Assembly: GCA_037968895.1 (NCBI GenBank)
Contig: JBBKWJ010000269.1
Coordinates: 1-57,667, forward strand
Direction: 5' to 3'
Length of the DNA: 57,667 nucleotides
Source: JBBKWJ01 sp037968895
GTDB taxonomy: Bacteria > Actinomycetota > Acidimicrobiia > Acidimicrobiales > SZUA-35
Every line of letters starts with the position of its first letter. Position 1 is the first letter of the stretch. The notes under the pieces are model-generated. The model was given only the letters and a program-made list of their open reading frames with translations. It did not search any database and was not told the DNA's origin. A program made the translations under genes and the position numbers. Of the stretch, positions 44,095 through 52,133 are shown in pieces.

Positions 44095-45111
44095 TTAACT
44101 GAGCGCGGCGCCAGGCCCTGGCTTAGCCCTCATCCACCAATTTGGGATGTCGAGCTCGACGCCCGGTTCGCTAAGAGCAACAAGGCAACCGCCGAACCCA
44201 CCGCCAGTCATTCGGGCGGCCAATACGCCTGCTGTGCTGCGAAGTTGGGCCGCCATCGCATCAACTATCGGAGTCGACGTCTCGAAAAGCTCCGAGAGGC
44301 TGCGATGTCCTTCATTCAGATGCTCGGCAATTGCAGTGACATCGCCCGACTTCATTGCCTCAACGACCATGTCGACTCGGGCGTTCTCGGAGACGACGTG
44401 GGTCGCTCGCCTTCGCAGGACCGGGTCGGTGAGCTGAGTGATGTCAGCGAGCGTTGCATCACGGAGCGGCCCGATCTCGGCTTCTATAGCGAAGCAGGCT
44501 TCCCGGCGATTGCCGTACTCAGATTCAACGAGCATCCGAGGCTGGCCACTATGCACGACGAGAATGTCAATTCCGTCTGGGATCGGAACCGGGTCGACGT
44601 CGAACGAGTGGCAATCGATGCGAATGGCATGGTTGGCAACGCCGCACATCGAAGCGATCTGATCCATCAGACCAACCTTCACTCCGGTGGCCAAGATCTC
44701 CGCCCGCTGGGCCATTTTCGCGATATCGATTGGGTTGCCTTCGGCCCCGAAGGCCAACAGGAGGCTGCAGGCCAATGCTGACGAACTCGAGAGTCCGGTG
44801 CCGCCAGTCGGCATCGTGGTCGATACAGATCCAACGAAACCCGTGGACGGTCGAAGCTCCTTAACAACAGCAGACACGTACGCACTCCAACCCGTTGGTT
44901 CCCCGCCTACTCCGATCAGATCGCCATCAAGCCCGAGAACGACTTCGTCTATTTCGGTCTCAGACGACAAACGGATTTGATCGCCACCGCGCTCCCCGGC
45001 GACGCGCAGACCGACGTCGAGAGCGAGGGGCAATACCAGTCCCCCGGTGTAGTCAGTGTGCTCACCAATAAGGTTCACTCGGCCGGGAGCGAACGCCTCG
45101 ACCCGAGCCAC
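44095..45111 (-). CDS. galK: galactokinase
   Basis: A 338-residue GHMP kinase making galactose-1-phosphate. The galactokinase signature GRVNLIGEHTDYTGGLVLP lies at the N-terminus, the ATP loop PTGGTGLSSSSALACSLLLA near residue 100, and RMTGGGFGGCLVAL near the C-terminus. The GTG start shares one base with the pfkA stop (TAGTG), so an upstream frame to 45234 is rejected. It is convergent with the lipoprotein gene. No other Leloir genes are in the window. Confidence 0.92.
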   Translation of the reverse strand: MARVEAFAPGRVNLIGEHTDYTGGLVLPLALDVGLRVAGERGGDQIRLSSETEIDEVVLGLDGDLIGVGGEPTGWSAYVSAVVKELRPSTGFVGSVSTTMPTGGTGLSSSSALACSLLLAFGAEGNPIDIAKMAQRAEILATGVKVGLMDQIASMCGVANHAIRIDCHSFDVDPVPIPDGIDILVVHSGQPRMLVESEYGNRREACFAIEAEIGPLRDATLADITQLTDPVLRRRATHVVSENARVDMVVEAMKSGDVTAIAEHLNEGHRSLSELFETSTPIVDAMAAQLRSTAGVLAARMTGGGFGGCLVALSEPGVELDIPNWWMRAKPGPGAALS

Positions 45112-46139
45112 TATGCGAAAAACTCTTGTGCTACGGCCCAGATCTGGGGGTGTACTGTCTTCAAGTTGGCGATTGCGTCGACTAGCGGGACAAGCACAAT
45201 CTCCCCTGCTTGGAGTGCGACCATCTGTCCCCATGCACCCTCGTGCGCCGCTTCGATGGCGCGAACTCCAAATCGAGTCGAAAGCACTCGGTCGTACGCA
45301 GTCGGGCTACCGCCGCGTTGCACATGCCCGAGAATCGTCACGCGAGTCTCGAACTTGGTACGCGCCTCGATCTCGTATGCGACCAGGTTGGCGATGCCAC
45401 CCAATCGGATATGGCCGAAGGCGTCGAACGCCTCGGGCTCGATGTCCATCGTGCCGTCTAGAGGCTTGGCGCCTTCCGCAACCACAACGATTGAGGCATA
45501 GCGTCCCTCACGGTGGCGGCGGGACAAGCTGTCACATACTGCCGTGATATCGAATGGCTCCTCCGGTATGAGGGTCATCGTGGCGCCACCAGCAATTCCA
45601 GCCCACGTTGCGATGTGTCCGACGTGACGACCCATGACCTCAACAACCATTACCCGGTTGTGACTTTCACCGGTGGTATGAAGTCGGTCGATGGCCGACG
45701 TGGCGATCGATACTGCGGTGTCAAACCCGAATGTTCGCTCCGTCAAGTCGATGTCGTTGTCGATCGTCTTAGGTACGCCGACGACGTGCATGCCGCGCTC
45801 AGCAAACTCGTTGCTGCACGAGAGAGTGCCCTCGCCCCCGATTGCGATGATGCAGTCGAGGCCAAGCTTGTCGTACGTGGCTTGGCACTTCTCGATGCCG
45901 CCTTCGACTCGAGGAGGCGAGATCCGACTCGTGCCGATTGTGGTTCCGCCGCGGCCGAGCAGGCCCCGCATTCGCTCGATGGTCAGCGTCTCGTAATCGC
46001 CGTCCATCACCCCGCGCCAGCCGTCGTGAAAACCAATGATCTCGTCGCCGTAATGGTGCTCGCCCTTGCGCACAATGCCTCGAATTACTGCATTGAGTCC
46101 TGGGCAGTCACCACCGCCGGTCAGTACGCCTACTCGCAT
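45111..46139 (-). CDS. pfkA: 6-phosphofructokinase
   Basis: A 342-residue phosphofructokinase. GVLTGGGDCPGLNAVIRGIV begins the protein; AIGGEGTLSC is the nucleotide loop, PKTIDNDIDLTERTFGFDTA the catalytic block and EVMGRHVGHIATWAG the fructose-6-phosphate site. The residue pair is Gly after GGE and Lys in PKTIDND, the combination of ATP-dependent group III actinobacterial enzymes, whereas pyrophosphate-dependent ones carry Asp and Lys. The ATG at 46139 is preferred because the family begins MRVGVLTGGGD. It is coupled to galK. Confidence 0.93.
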   Translation of the reverse strand: MRVGVLTGGGDCPGLNAVIRGIVRKGEHHYGDEIIGFHDGWRGVMDGDYETLTIERMRGLLGRGGTTIGTSRISPPRVEGGIEKCQATYDKLGLDCIIAIGGEGTLSCSNEFAERGMHVVGVPKTIDNDIDLTERTFGFDTAVSIATSAIDRLHTTGESHNRVMVVEVMGRHVGHIATWAGIAGGATMTLIPEEPFDITAVCDSLSRRHREGRYASIVVVAEGAKPLDGTMDIEPEAFDAFGHIRLGGIANLVAYEIEARTKFETRVTILGHVQRGGSPTAYDRVLSTRFGVRAIEAAHEGAWGQMVALQAGEIVLVPLVDAIANLKTVHPQIWAVAQEFFA

Positions 46140-46212
46140 AACACTGTTACCTCTGGCCTTAGCCACTCGTGAATTAGGAAGTGTTCGCTTTGACGACATT
46201 GTCTGTTCACTA

Positions 46213-46256
46213 AGAATGCGCTGTTCTCAAAGAACGCGCTGTTCTCAAGGAACGCG
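46213..46256. repeat. 18-base tandem repeat, 2.4 copies, between pfkA and glpK
   Basis: The unit AGAAYGCGCTGTTCTCAA occurs twice (46213-46230 and 46231-46248, one difference) followed by a partial third copy GGAACGCG. Within it GTTCT-CAA-AGAAC and GTTC-TCAAG-GAAC are inverted repeats at the repeat junctions. It sits in the divergent intergenic space, about 75 bases from pfkA and 62 from glpK, and could hold operators for a regulator of glycolysis or glycerol use. Confidence 0.6.
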
Positions 46257-46317
46257 AAAGGCGTAGTCTACGTGGCTTCGCTACTCTTGTGGCGACTTCA
46301 CCCCAGGAGGTATGGCC

Positions 46318-47802
46318 GTGTCCCTAGTGATCTCGCTTGATGCAGGAACAACCGGCGTGCGTGCGCTCGCCGTCGACAAGGCAAGCAAGATTCGCGGCTG
46401 GGCCTACCAGGAATTCACTCAATACTTCCCAAAGCCGGGTTGGGTCGAGCACGATGCTGCTGAGATTTGGGAGGCGATCAAAAGTGTCATCGCCGAGTTA
46501 GTCGAGTCGCTCGACGAGCCAGTCGCGGCTATCGGCATCACCGACCAACGAGAGACGATTGTGGCGTGGGATCGACGGACCGGTGAACCGCTGCATCGGG
46601 CGATCGTGTGGCAAGACCGGCGAACTGCGGCTTTCTGCGACGAGTTAGTTGCAGCCGGGCATCTTCCGACCTTCAATGCCAAGACGGGCCTAGGACTCGA
46701 TCCATACTTCAGCGGCACCAAGATCTCGTGGCTCCTAAATGAAGGTGGTGTCGCCAATGACGAACACCTCGCGCTCGGCACCATCGATTCATGGCTGATC
46801 TACAAACTGACCGATGGCGCGGCCCATATGACCGAGCCATCGAACGCGTGCAGGACACTCTTGTTCGATATCGACGAGATGGCCTGGTCAGACGAACTGT
46901 GCGACATTCTGGGCGTGCCAATCACCGCCCTGCCTGAGGTGATGCCCTCTAGCGGGCGCTTCGGTGTCACCGCGGCTTCGACTGCCCTCGGCGCTGGCAT
47001 ACCTATCAGCGGCGTCGCTGGCGACCAACAAGCCGCGCTATTCGGCCAGGCGTGCTTCGAACCGGGCATGACGAAGAACACGTACGGCACTGGCAGCTTC
47101 CTGCTGATGAACGTTGGCGAGCAACGCCCCGTCGCCGTCGAAGGCCTACTTACCACAGTGGCGTGGACGCTCGGCGAAGACAGCGCCCCGGTCTACGCCT
47201 ACGAGGGCTCCATCTTTGTGACTGGCGCTGCCATCCAGTGGCTTCGCGATGGTCTCGGCATCATTTCCGATGCCAGCGAAATTGGGCCATTGGCCGAGTC
47301 CGTCGACTCGACTGGTGACGTGTACGTCGTGCCGGCATTCGCTGGCCTTGGAAGCCCCTGGTGGGATCCGTACGCGAGGGGAACCATTGTTGGTATCACC
47401 CGAGGGACTGGCCGGGCCGAGCTGGCGAGAGCCGTGGTCGAGTCGATGGCCTACCAGGTCAGAGGGGTTGTCGACGTGATGACAGCAGCATCTGGCACCC
47501 CGCTCGCCGAGTTGCGCGTCGACGGCGGCGCCAGCGTCATGGACCTTCTCGTGCAACTGCAGGCCGATCAACTCGGGGTGCCCGTCACCAGACCGGTGCA
47601 ACAAGAAACGACTGCGCTCGGGGCCGCCTACCTGGCCGGGCTAGCCGAGGGCGTGTGGTCATCGACCGACGAAATCAGCGAAGTTTGGAAAGCCGACACG
47701 ACTCGGCAGCCGAACCCCGACCGGACCACCGCCGACGCGCTCTATTCCCGCTGGCTTCAGGCCGTCGAGCGCTCACGAGGCTGGGCCGCCGACACCCCAT
47801 AA
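46318..47802 (+). CDS. glpK: glycerol kinase
   Basis: A 494-residue FGGY kinase making glycerol-3-phosphate. ISLDAGTTGVRALAVDKASK, GITDQRETIVAWDRRTGEPL, AIVWQDRRTA, GDQQAALFGQACFEPGMTKN, TYGTGSFLLMNVG and ELRVDGGASVMDLLVQLQAD are the family blocks. A strong Shine-Dalgarno AGGAGGT (46305-46311) sits directly against an ATG but seven bases from the GTG two codons later, so the GTG is the likelier start. No glycerol transporter or GlpD is adjacent. Confidence 0.93.
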   Translation: MSLVISLDAGTTGVRALAVDKASKIRGWAYQEFTQYFPKPGWVEHDAAEIWEAIKSVIAELVESLDEPVAAIGITDQRETIVAWDRRTGEPLHRAIVWQDRRTAAFCDELVAAGHLPTFNAKTGLGLDPYFSGTKISWLLNEGGVANDEHLALGTIDSWLIYKLTDGAAHMTEPSNACRTLLFDIDEMAWSDELCDILGVPITALPEVMPSSGRFGVTAASTALGAGIPISGVAGDQQAALFGQACFEPGMTKNTYGTGSFLLMNVGEQRPVAVEGLLTTVAWTLGEDSAPVYAYEGSIFVTGAAIQWLRDGLGIISDASEIGPLAESVDSTGDVYVVPAFAGLGSPWWDPYARGTIVGITRGTGRAELARAVVESMAYQVRGVVDVMTAASGTPLAELRVDGGASVMDLLVQLQADQLGVPVTRPVQQETTALGAAYLAGLAEGVWSSTDEISEVWKADTTRQPNPDRTTADALYSRWLQAVERSRGWAADTP

Positions 47803-47828
47803 CTCGTTCGGCGCGGGTTCATGTGAAA

Positions 47829-47858
47829 TTGACCGAGCGGTCAAGTTGTACCTACCCT
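47829..47858 (+). promoter_or_regulatory. tetR promoter with overlapping TetR-type operator
   Basis: TTGACCG-AG-CGGTCAA (47829-47844) is a perfect palindrome typical of TetR operators. Its first six bases also serve as the -35 box TTGACC. After 18 bases comes TACCCT (47853-47858), six bases before the ATG at 47865, so the transcript is probably leaderless and autorepressed. Confidence 0.65.
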
Positions 47859-47864
47859 GCAGAG

Positions 47865-48476
47865 ATGCCAGCTTCCAGTGCGAAGAGCGCCGAACGCCGC
47901 CTCACTGCCCGCGGAAAGGAGCGCCGAGACCATCTGCTTTCCTATTCCATCAAACGATTTGCAGAGAACGGCTATCACCCGACGTCGGTCGCTGACATTG
48001 TCGAAGGTGTCGGGGTCGGAAAGGGCGTGTTCTACTGGTATTTCCCATCCAAAGAAGCACTCCTTCTCGAGATCCTTGGCGACTCGTTGCTCGACCTTCG
48101 TCGAACCCAGCACGCCGCGCTGCGAGACCTCGACGACCCGCTCGCCCGTCTGGAGCACGGGATCAGAGCATCGATCACCTGGGCGGCGAGCCACGCTGAC
48201 ATCATGCGTCTTGTCATGTTTAGCTGGACCGAAGAGACATTCTCAGGCTCAATGAAAAAGGGGCGACGCATCAATATCGCCGACACCGCCAAGCACGTCC
48301 AGGACGCGATCGACCTCGGCCTCATCCCCACGGGTGACCCGACCATGTTGGCCACAGGCATTCGCGGCGTGACCGACGAGATCGGCCGCCAACTTGCTAT
48401 CGACGGTGAACCAGCGACCGACGAAGTTCTCGACTCGGCCGTCCGCCTTTGTCTCTACGGGCTGAAGGGGTCTTAG
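47865..48476 (+). CDS. TetR family transcriptional regulator
   Basis: A 203-residue repressor. The N-terminal helix-turn-helix region is RRDHLLSYSIKRFAENGYHP, TSVADIVEGVGVGKGVFYWY and FPSKEALLLEIL, the classic TetR pattern. The C-terminal ligand domain has no identifiable specificity. The start is fixed by the leaderless promoter upstream. It lies 62 bases after glpK and is convergent with the ROK kinase; the regulon beyond itself is unknown. Confidence 0.9.
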   Translation: MPASSAKSAERRLTARGKERRDHLLSYSIKRFAENGYHPTSVADIVEGVGVGKGVFYWYFPSKEALLLEILGDSLLDLRRTQHAALRDLDDPLARLEHGIRASITWAASHADIMRLVMFSWTEETFSGSMKKGRRINIADTAKHVQDAIDLGLIPTGDPTMLATGIRGVTDEIGRQLAIDGEPATDEVLDSAVRLCLYGLKGS

Positions 48477-48483
48477 ATCGGAG

Positions 48484-49440
48484 TTAGCGTCGCTCGGCGC
48501 CAAAGATGGCCGCGCCAACCATGCCTGCGTGCTCGCCGAACTGAGTCCCGACAACAGGAACCGCTGGTCGGTATTCGCCGCCGATGACAAACGCCATGAC
48601 GAGTTCGTTGACCGCCTCGAGGAAGTTCTCGTTGCTCCTGGCCAGCCCGCCGCCAAGGAGCACCAGTTCCGGGTCAAGCAACGAGATCAGCGAGCCGATT
48701 CCGCGAGCTACCCAGAAGGCAAACTTGTCGAGGACCTCCTCGGCCACCGCATCACCATCCTCGAAAGCGGCCATCACATGCTCGCCTCGAAGCAGACTTG
48801 GATCGCCGCCGACGAAATCGAGGAAGGATGCGGCCGGGAAGCGGTCTGCCGCCTCGCGAGCGAGGTTGGCCAGCCCCGTCCCTGAGGCCACGGCCTCCCA
48901 GCAACCGAAGCGCCCACAGGCACAACGGGGACCCCCTTCTTGAACCAACATATGGCCCGGCTCACCAGTGAAACCGTTCGCACCGGTGACAAGGCCACCG
49001 TTCACAACCAAGCCGCCGGCGATCCCGGTCCCCTGTGCCACCAACAGAACGTCGTTCGCGCCGACTGCGGCACCGAAACGAAGCTCAGCGAGTACCGCAC
49101 ACGTGCCGTCGTTTGTTGCCGCAACCGGCAAGCCGGTTGCCGCCGCCAGTTCCCCGACGAGATCGAGATCAACGACTCCTGGAACGTTGGGGCCATAGCG
49201 AAAGACGCCGTCGTGCCCGATAAGCCCAGGGATGCCAAGCCCAATCGAGCTGACGGGGGCCTTGGCGGCTAACTGCGTTACGACGGCAAGCACAGCGGAT
49301 GAAAGGGCTTCAGCATCACCAGGAGTGTCAACCCGCTCGATGAAGCCAGCTTCACCTGTCGCAGGATCGACAATGGCGGCCAAAATCTTAGTTCCGCCGA
49401 TATCGATACCAATTGTTTGCTCGCGAAGCACAGTCGACAC
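48484..49440 (-). CDS. ROK family glucokinase
   Basis: About 318 residues. The phosphate motif is GIDIGGTKILAAIVD, the catalytic Asp lies in ATNDGTCAVLAELRFGAAVG, and the zinc motif GPRCACGRFGCWEAVASGTG is complete, unlike that of the other ROK protein in the window. GHMLVQEGG supplies the zinc histidine. The GTG at 49440 is chosen; a second GTG lies three codons in. This is the glucokinase type that Actinobacteria carry next to SRPBCC and mannosyltransferase genes, as here. Confidence 0.9.
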   Translation of the reverse strand: MSTVLREQTIGIDIGGTKILAAIVDPATGEAGFIERVDTPGDAEALSSAVLAVVTQLAAKAPVSSIGLGIPGLIGHDGVFRYGPNVPGVVDLDLVGELAAATGLPVAATNDGTCAVLAELRFGAAVGANDVLLVAQGTGIAGGLVVNGGLVTGANGFTGEPGHMLVQEGGPRCACGRFGCWEAVASGTGLANLAREAADRFPAASFLDFVGGDPSLLRGEHVMAAFEDGDAVAEEVLDKFAFWVARGIGSLISLLDPELVLLGGGLARSNENFLEAVNELVMAFVIGGEYRPAVPVVGTQFGEHAGMVGAAIFGAERR

Positions 49441-49471
49441 AGTAACAAGAGCTGAGCGATTGCAGGAGTGT

Positions 49472-51145
49472 CTACGCCCGCACACTCACGACGTTGCTGT
49501 GCATCGCCCGGCGCAGACCAGCGGACTTGACCCAGTTGAGGATGCGTTCGCCATCAGCGACATAGATGATCTGCACGTGCGGCGACAGGCCTTCAAGGCC
49601 GTCGAAGAGTTGCACGATGTCGTCATCGGCGAGCTCGTCTAGCTCGCCCCAGATGATGACCGGTACGGGAACGCCAGCCTGAGCGACCATGCGATCAAGC
49701 GGAGGCCGGAGCGTGGCCAGGATTTGGTCGGCGTTCGACGCAGTTCCACCCTGCAGGCGCTCAATCTGAGCTTCGAGCTCTGCGCAACGTCGAGCCGACT
49801 CATCGGATCGTGCTTCGAACCTGTCGATCTGCGCCATTGACTTTGCATGACGCCGGAACGCTGCCTCAGCATCGTCCAGCTCCGCTTGCACGGTCACGGG
49901 ATCAATCTCTTGCGCCGCCGCGATGCTCGCGTCGGCAGATTCAAGCCAAGCGACCGCAGCTGCGGGAAGATCGGCCGGGTCTAGCGAATCGTCGATAGTC
50001 GCGCCCGCGTTGGTTAATGAGTCGTAGAGCGCAGCATGAGCGTCGACCCACGATGGATTCTCTCGATGGTCGAGAATCGATTCAAGGCCAGCACCAAGGT
50101 CATCGGGCAGCACCGCGCCAAGATATTCCCGTGCGGCTTCTCGCATCGTGTTCAGCTCAAATTCGAGTTCGCTTGCAACTGGGTCGATCTCGACCTCGGC
50201 CCTCGCCTCGTTGAGCGCCGTCTCAGCCCTCTCGACCGAATGATTGGCCGCAAGTACAGCGTCCACCCTTTCGGGCGGTGGCGCCGGGTTCAAACGGTGC
50301 ATCACGTACGCGGTGTAGCTCGTTTGCTGAGCTTTCGCTAACAGCGATTCGAGTTCCTGCGTCACTTCCTCGGGGTCAACCTTCTTCCGTCGGAGACGAC
50401 TCGATGTGACGGCAGGGTTAGCAAGATCGTCAAGTCTTTCGTCCTCTTCCGGGCTGAGAACAATCGGAATCGCGGCCTCGTCGGCGGCTGTCTTTGCAAT
50501 CATCGCCTCGGTCAAGGCGTGCTCGCATACGGCAACACGGTCGTTGAGAATCGAGAGGTGGCGCTTCGCGTGATCTCGCTTCTGGCTGTATTCATCCCAG
50601 GAAGCCATCAGCACGCGAATCGCTTCGGGCGTCTCGGCAATCGTTGGGGGCACAGAATCGGCAAAACTGAGTGCCTCACGGACGTGCGCTACTCGTTCGA
50701 CTAGACCGGAATCGACACCGGCCAGCGTGTTGCCCTCGAGCACTTCACGCAGACGAAACACCTGAGCTGCGCTAGAAGGGTCGAGATCAGCGCGAACCTG
50801 TTCTACAAATACGGCGTCCAGTTCGGCCTTACGACGGAGCTGATCGCGTTCCGCTTCAAGCGAGGCGAGCGACGCCGGGTCTCCGGCAAGTTCGTGAAGA
50901 CCAAAGATGATGTCTTCAGTCGTCAAGATGCTGAGTCGGTTGTCGTCGTGCCCACCGAGCTCGTGCAGTTCACCCTTGTTCTCGACAAGTCCGCTGAAAC
51001 CGGCAGTCGAGCCACGCACGATGCCCCTAATTGCTTCAGCCATAGCATCGCCCTGTTCGCGACTGAGGTCGCTTACCACGGTGACAAATGGATGAAGGTC
51101 TAGCGTGCCGACGGAGTGGCCAAGATCGAGGCGGAGGATTCGCAT
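49472..51145 (-). CDS. coiled-coil protein resembling an SMC/RecN-type ATPase without nucleotide motifs
   Basis: A 557-residue protein. The start MRILRLDLGHSVGTLDLHPF followed by VTVVSDLSREQGDAMAEAIR copies the beginning of SMC-like ATPases, but the P-loop (GxxGxGKS) is replaced by SREQGDA. About residues 95-470 are mostly helical, rich in Glu, Arg and Ala with heptads (LEAERDQLRRKAELDAVFVE; ELEAQIERLQGG). The end, PVPVIIWGELDELADDDIVQ then LSPHVQIIYVADGERILNWV, mimics the Walker B, D-loop and H-loop layout with WGELDE in place of the usual hhhhDD. It is probably a non-hydrolysing relative; function unknown. It lies 61 bases after the SRPBCC gene and 31 before glucokinase. Confidence 0.7.
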   Translation of the reverse strand: MRILRLDLGHSVGTLDLHPFVTVVSDLSREQGDAMAEAIRGIVRGSTAGFSGLVENKGELHELGGHDDNRLSILTTEDIIFGLHELAGDPASLASLEAERDQLRRKAELDAVFVEQVRADLDPSSAAQVFRLREVLEGNTLAGVDSGLVERVAHVREALSFADSVPPTIAETPEAIRVLMASWDEYSQKRDHAKRHLSILNDRVAVCEHALTEAMIAKTAADEAAIPIVLSPEEDERLDDLANPAVTSSRLRRKKVDPEEVTQELESLLAKAQQTSYTAYVMHRLNPAPPPERVDAVLAANHSVERAETALNEARAEVEIDPVASELEFELNTMREAAREYLGAVLPDDLGAGLESILDHRENPSWVDAHAALYDSLTNAGATIDDSLDPADLPAAAVAWLESADASIAAAQEIDPVTVQAELDDAEAAFRRHAKSMAQIDRFEARSDESARRCAELEAQIERLQGGTASNADQILATLRPPLDRMVAQAGVPVPVIIWGELDELADDDIVQLFDGLEGLSPHVQIIYVADGERILNWVKSAGLRRAMHSNVVSVRA

Positions 51146-51206
51146 AATCCGTTCTTCGACCCGAATTGGCCTTCACTCAAGAAAAAACTGGGCGAGTTTG
51201 CAATCG

Positions 51207-51683
51207 CTAAGCTGCGGCGTGAACGATGCCTTCTACTCGTGACTTGAACCGAGGCAAGGCAAAGTCGATGAGCTTTGCCTCGGCCCGGCGTTTCACGAAT
51301 CCCGGAATGGCAACTGCGAGGTCGACGGAAAGTTCGTACGTGACGTCAGTTGCCCCCGGTTCATCGACTGATTCAGCGAAGGTATAGGCACCGTCGAGCT
51401 TGGCCATGATGTCGCCGCGCACAAGCGACCAGGCGATAACCGCTGGCGCCTTCGATAGGTCGTACTTGATCTGGTAACGGGTCGATCGACCGATCGCTTC
51501 AGCGAGATAGGTAACCTTCTCGGGACGACCTGCGTCGTCACGCGAGTCGATTGAGACGTCAGAAATTGCATGGGCCCAATCGGGGTAGGCGGCAATGTCA
51601 ATCGCTACGTCGTAGCACTCTTGCGGCGTTGCGAGGACGGTTGCCTTGCGCATCGCATATTCAGATCGGGCCGGAGTCTCCAT
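51207..51683 (-). CDS. SRPBCC (START-like / polyketide cyclase) protein
   Basis: A 158-residue single-domain protein of the START/Bet v1 superfamily. ATVLATPQECYDVAIDIAAY-PDW is the usual N-terminal helix-strand block and the amphipathic C-terminal helix begins FVKRRAEAKLIDFALPRF. Members bind hydrophobic ligands in a cavity. The ATG shares one base with the upstream stop (TGATG); a GTG one codon earlier is possible. Actinobacteria conserve such a gene near the PimB-type mannosyltransferase and glucokinase. Confidence 0.85.
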   Translation of the reverse strand: METPARSEYAMRKATVLATPQECYDVAIDIAAYPDWAHAISDVSIDSRDDAGRPEKVTYLAEAIGRSTRYQIKYDLSKAPAVIAWSLVRGDIMAKLDGAYTFAESVDEPGATDVTYELSVDLAVAIPGFVKRRAEAKLIDFALPRFKSRVEGIVHAAA

Positions 51684-52132
51684 CACGCATCAACTCTAGT
51701 GCTGTTTTCGCGCTCAGGGAATATCCCTAGGAATGCGCCGTACAGCGCCAGGCATCCGAAACCAGCGGCGGGGGCCAAACTTGTGAATGCCACGGCCGTG
51801 AGTGGAGCCAGGCTTGCGCCGACAATTCCAGTCAGCACCTGCACTCCGAGGCAGGCAAGAAGCAACCGCCGATCGTTGGCAGGAGCGGTCTGGCCACTGA
51901 GAAAGAAAAGGCCTCCGACAGATATTTCGCGAGTCCGGCTGCGTCCCAAACCCTTGAGAAACCCGGCGAAGAGGGCCGTAACCCCGCCAGCGAAGAGAAT
52001 CATGTGCACGACGGAAGTTGCGGCCAAGAAAGATTCGTTTGGATTGTCTTCGACTATCAGGGAAACGATGGTGGCCAGGATCTGCGCCACGGTGGCACCG
52101 ATCGCGATTCTTCGGAGGAGGGCTGCGGTCAT
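51683..52132 (-). CDS. four-helix membrane protein, unknown function
   Basis: About 149 residues with four hydrophobic segments (ATVAQILATIVSLIV, SVVHMILFAGGVTALFAGFL, LLLACLGVQVLTGIVGASL and PAAGFGCLALYGAFLGIF) and a short acidic C-terminus. No family recognised. The ATG lies one base past the mannosyltransferase stop and the 3' end overlaps the SRPBCC gene, so it is in the same transcription unit; a role in envelope lipid or glycan handling is possible but only by context. Confidence 0.75.
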   Translation of the reverse strand: MTAALLRRIAIGATVAQILATIVSLIVEDNPNESFLAATSVVHMILFAGGVTALFAGFLKGLGRSRTREISVGGLFFLSGQTAPANDRRLLLACLGVQVLTGIVGASLAPLTAVAFTSLAPAAGFGCLALYGAFLGIFPERENSTRVDA

Positions 52133-52133
52133 G

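Noticed and set aside
47361..47864. Long in-frame upstream extension of the TetR regulator into glpK
   Set aside because: The helix-turn-helix begins normally after the ATG at 47865 and the promoter lies between glpK and that ATG.
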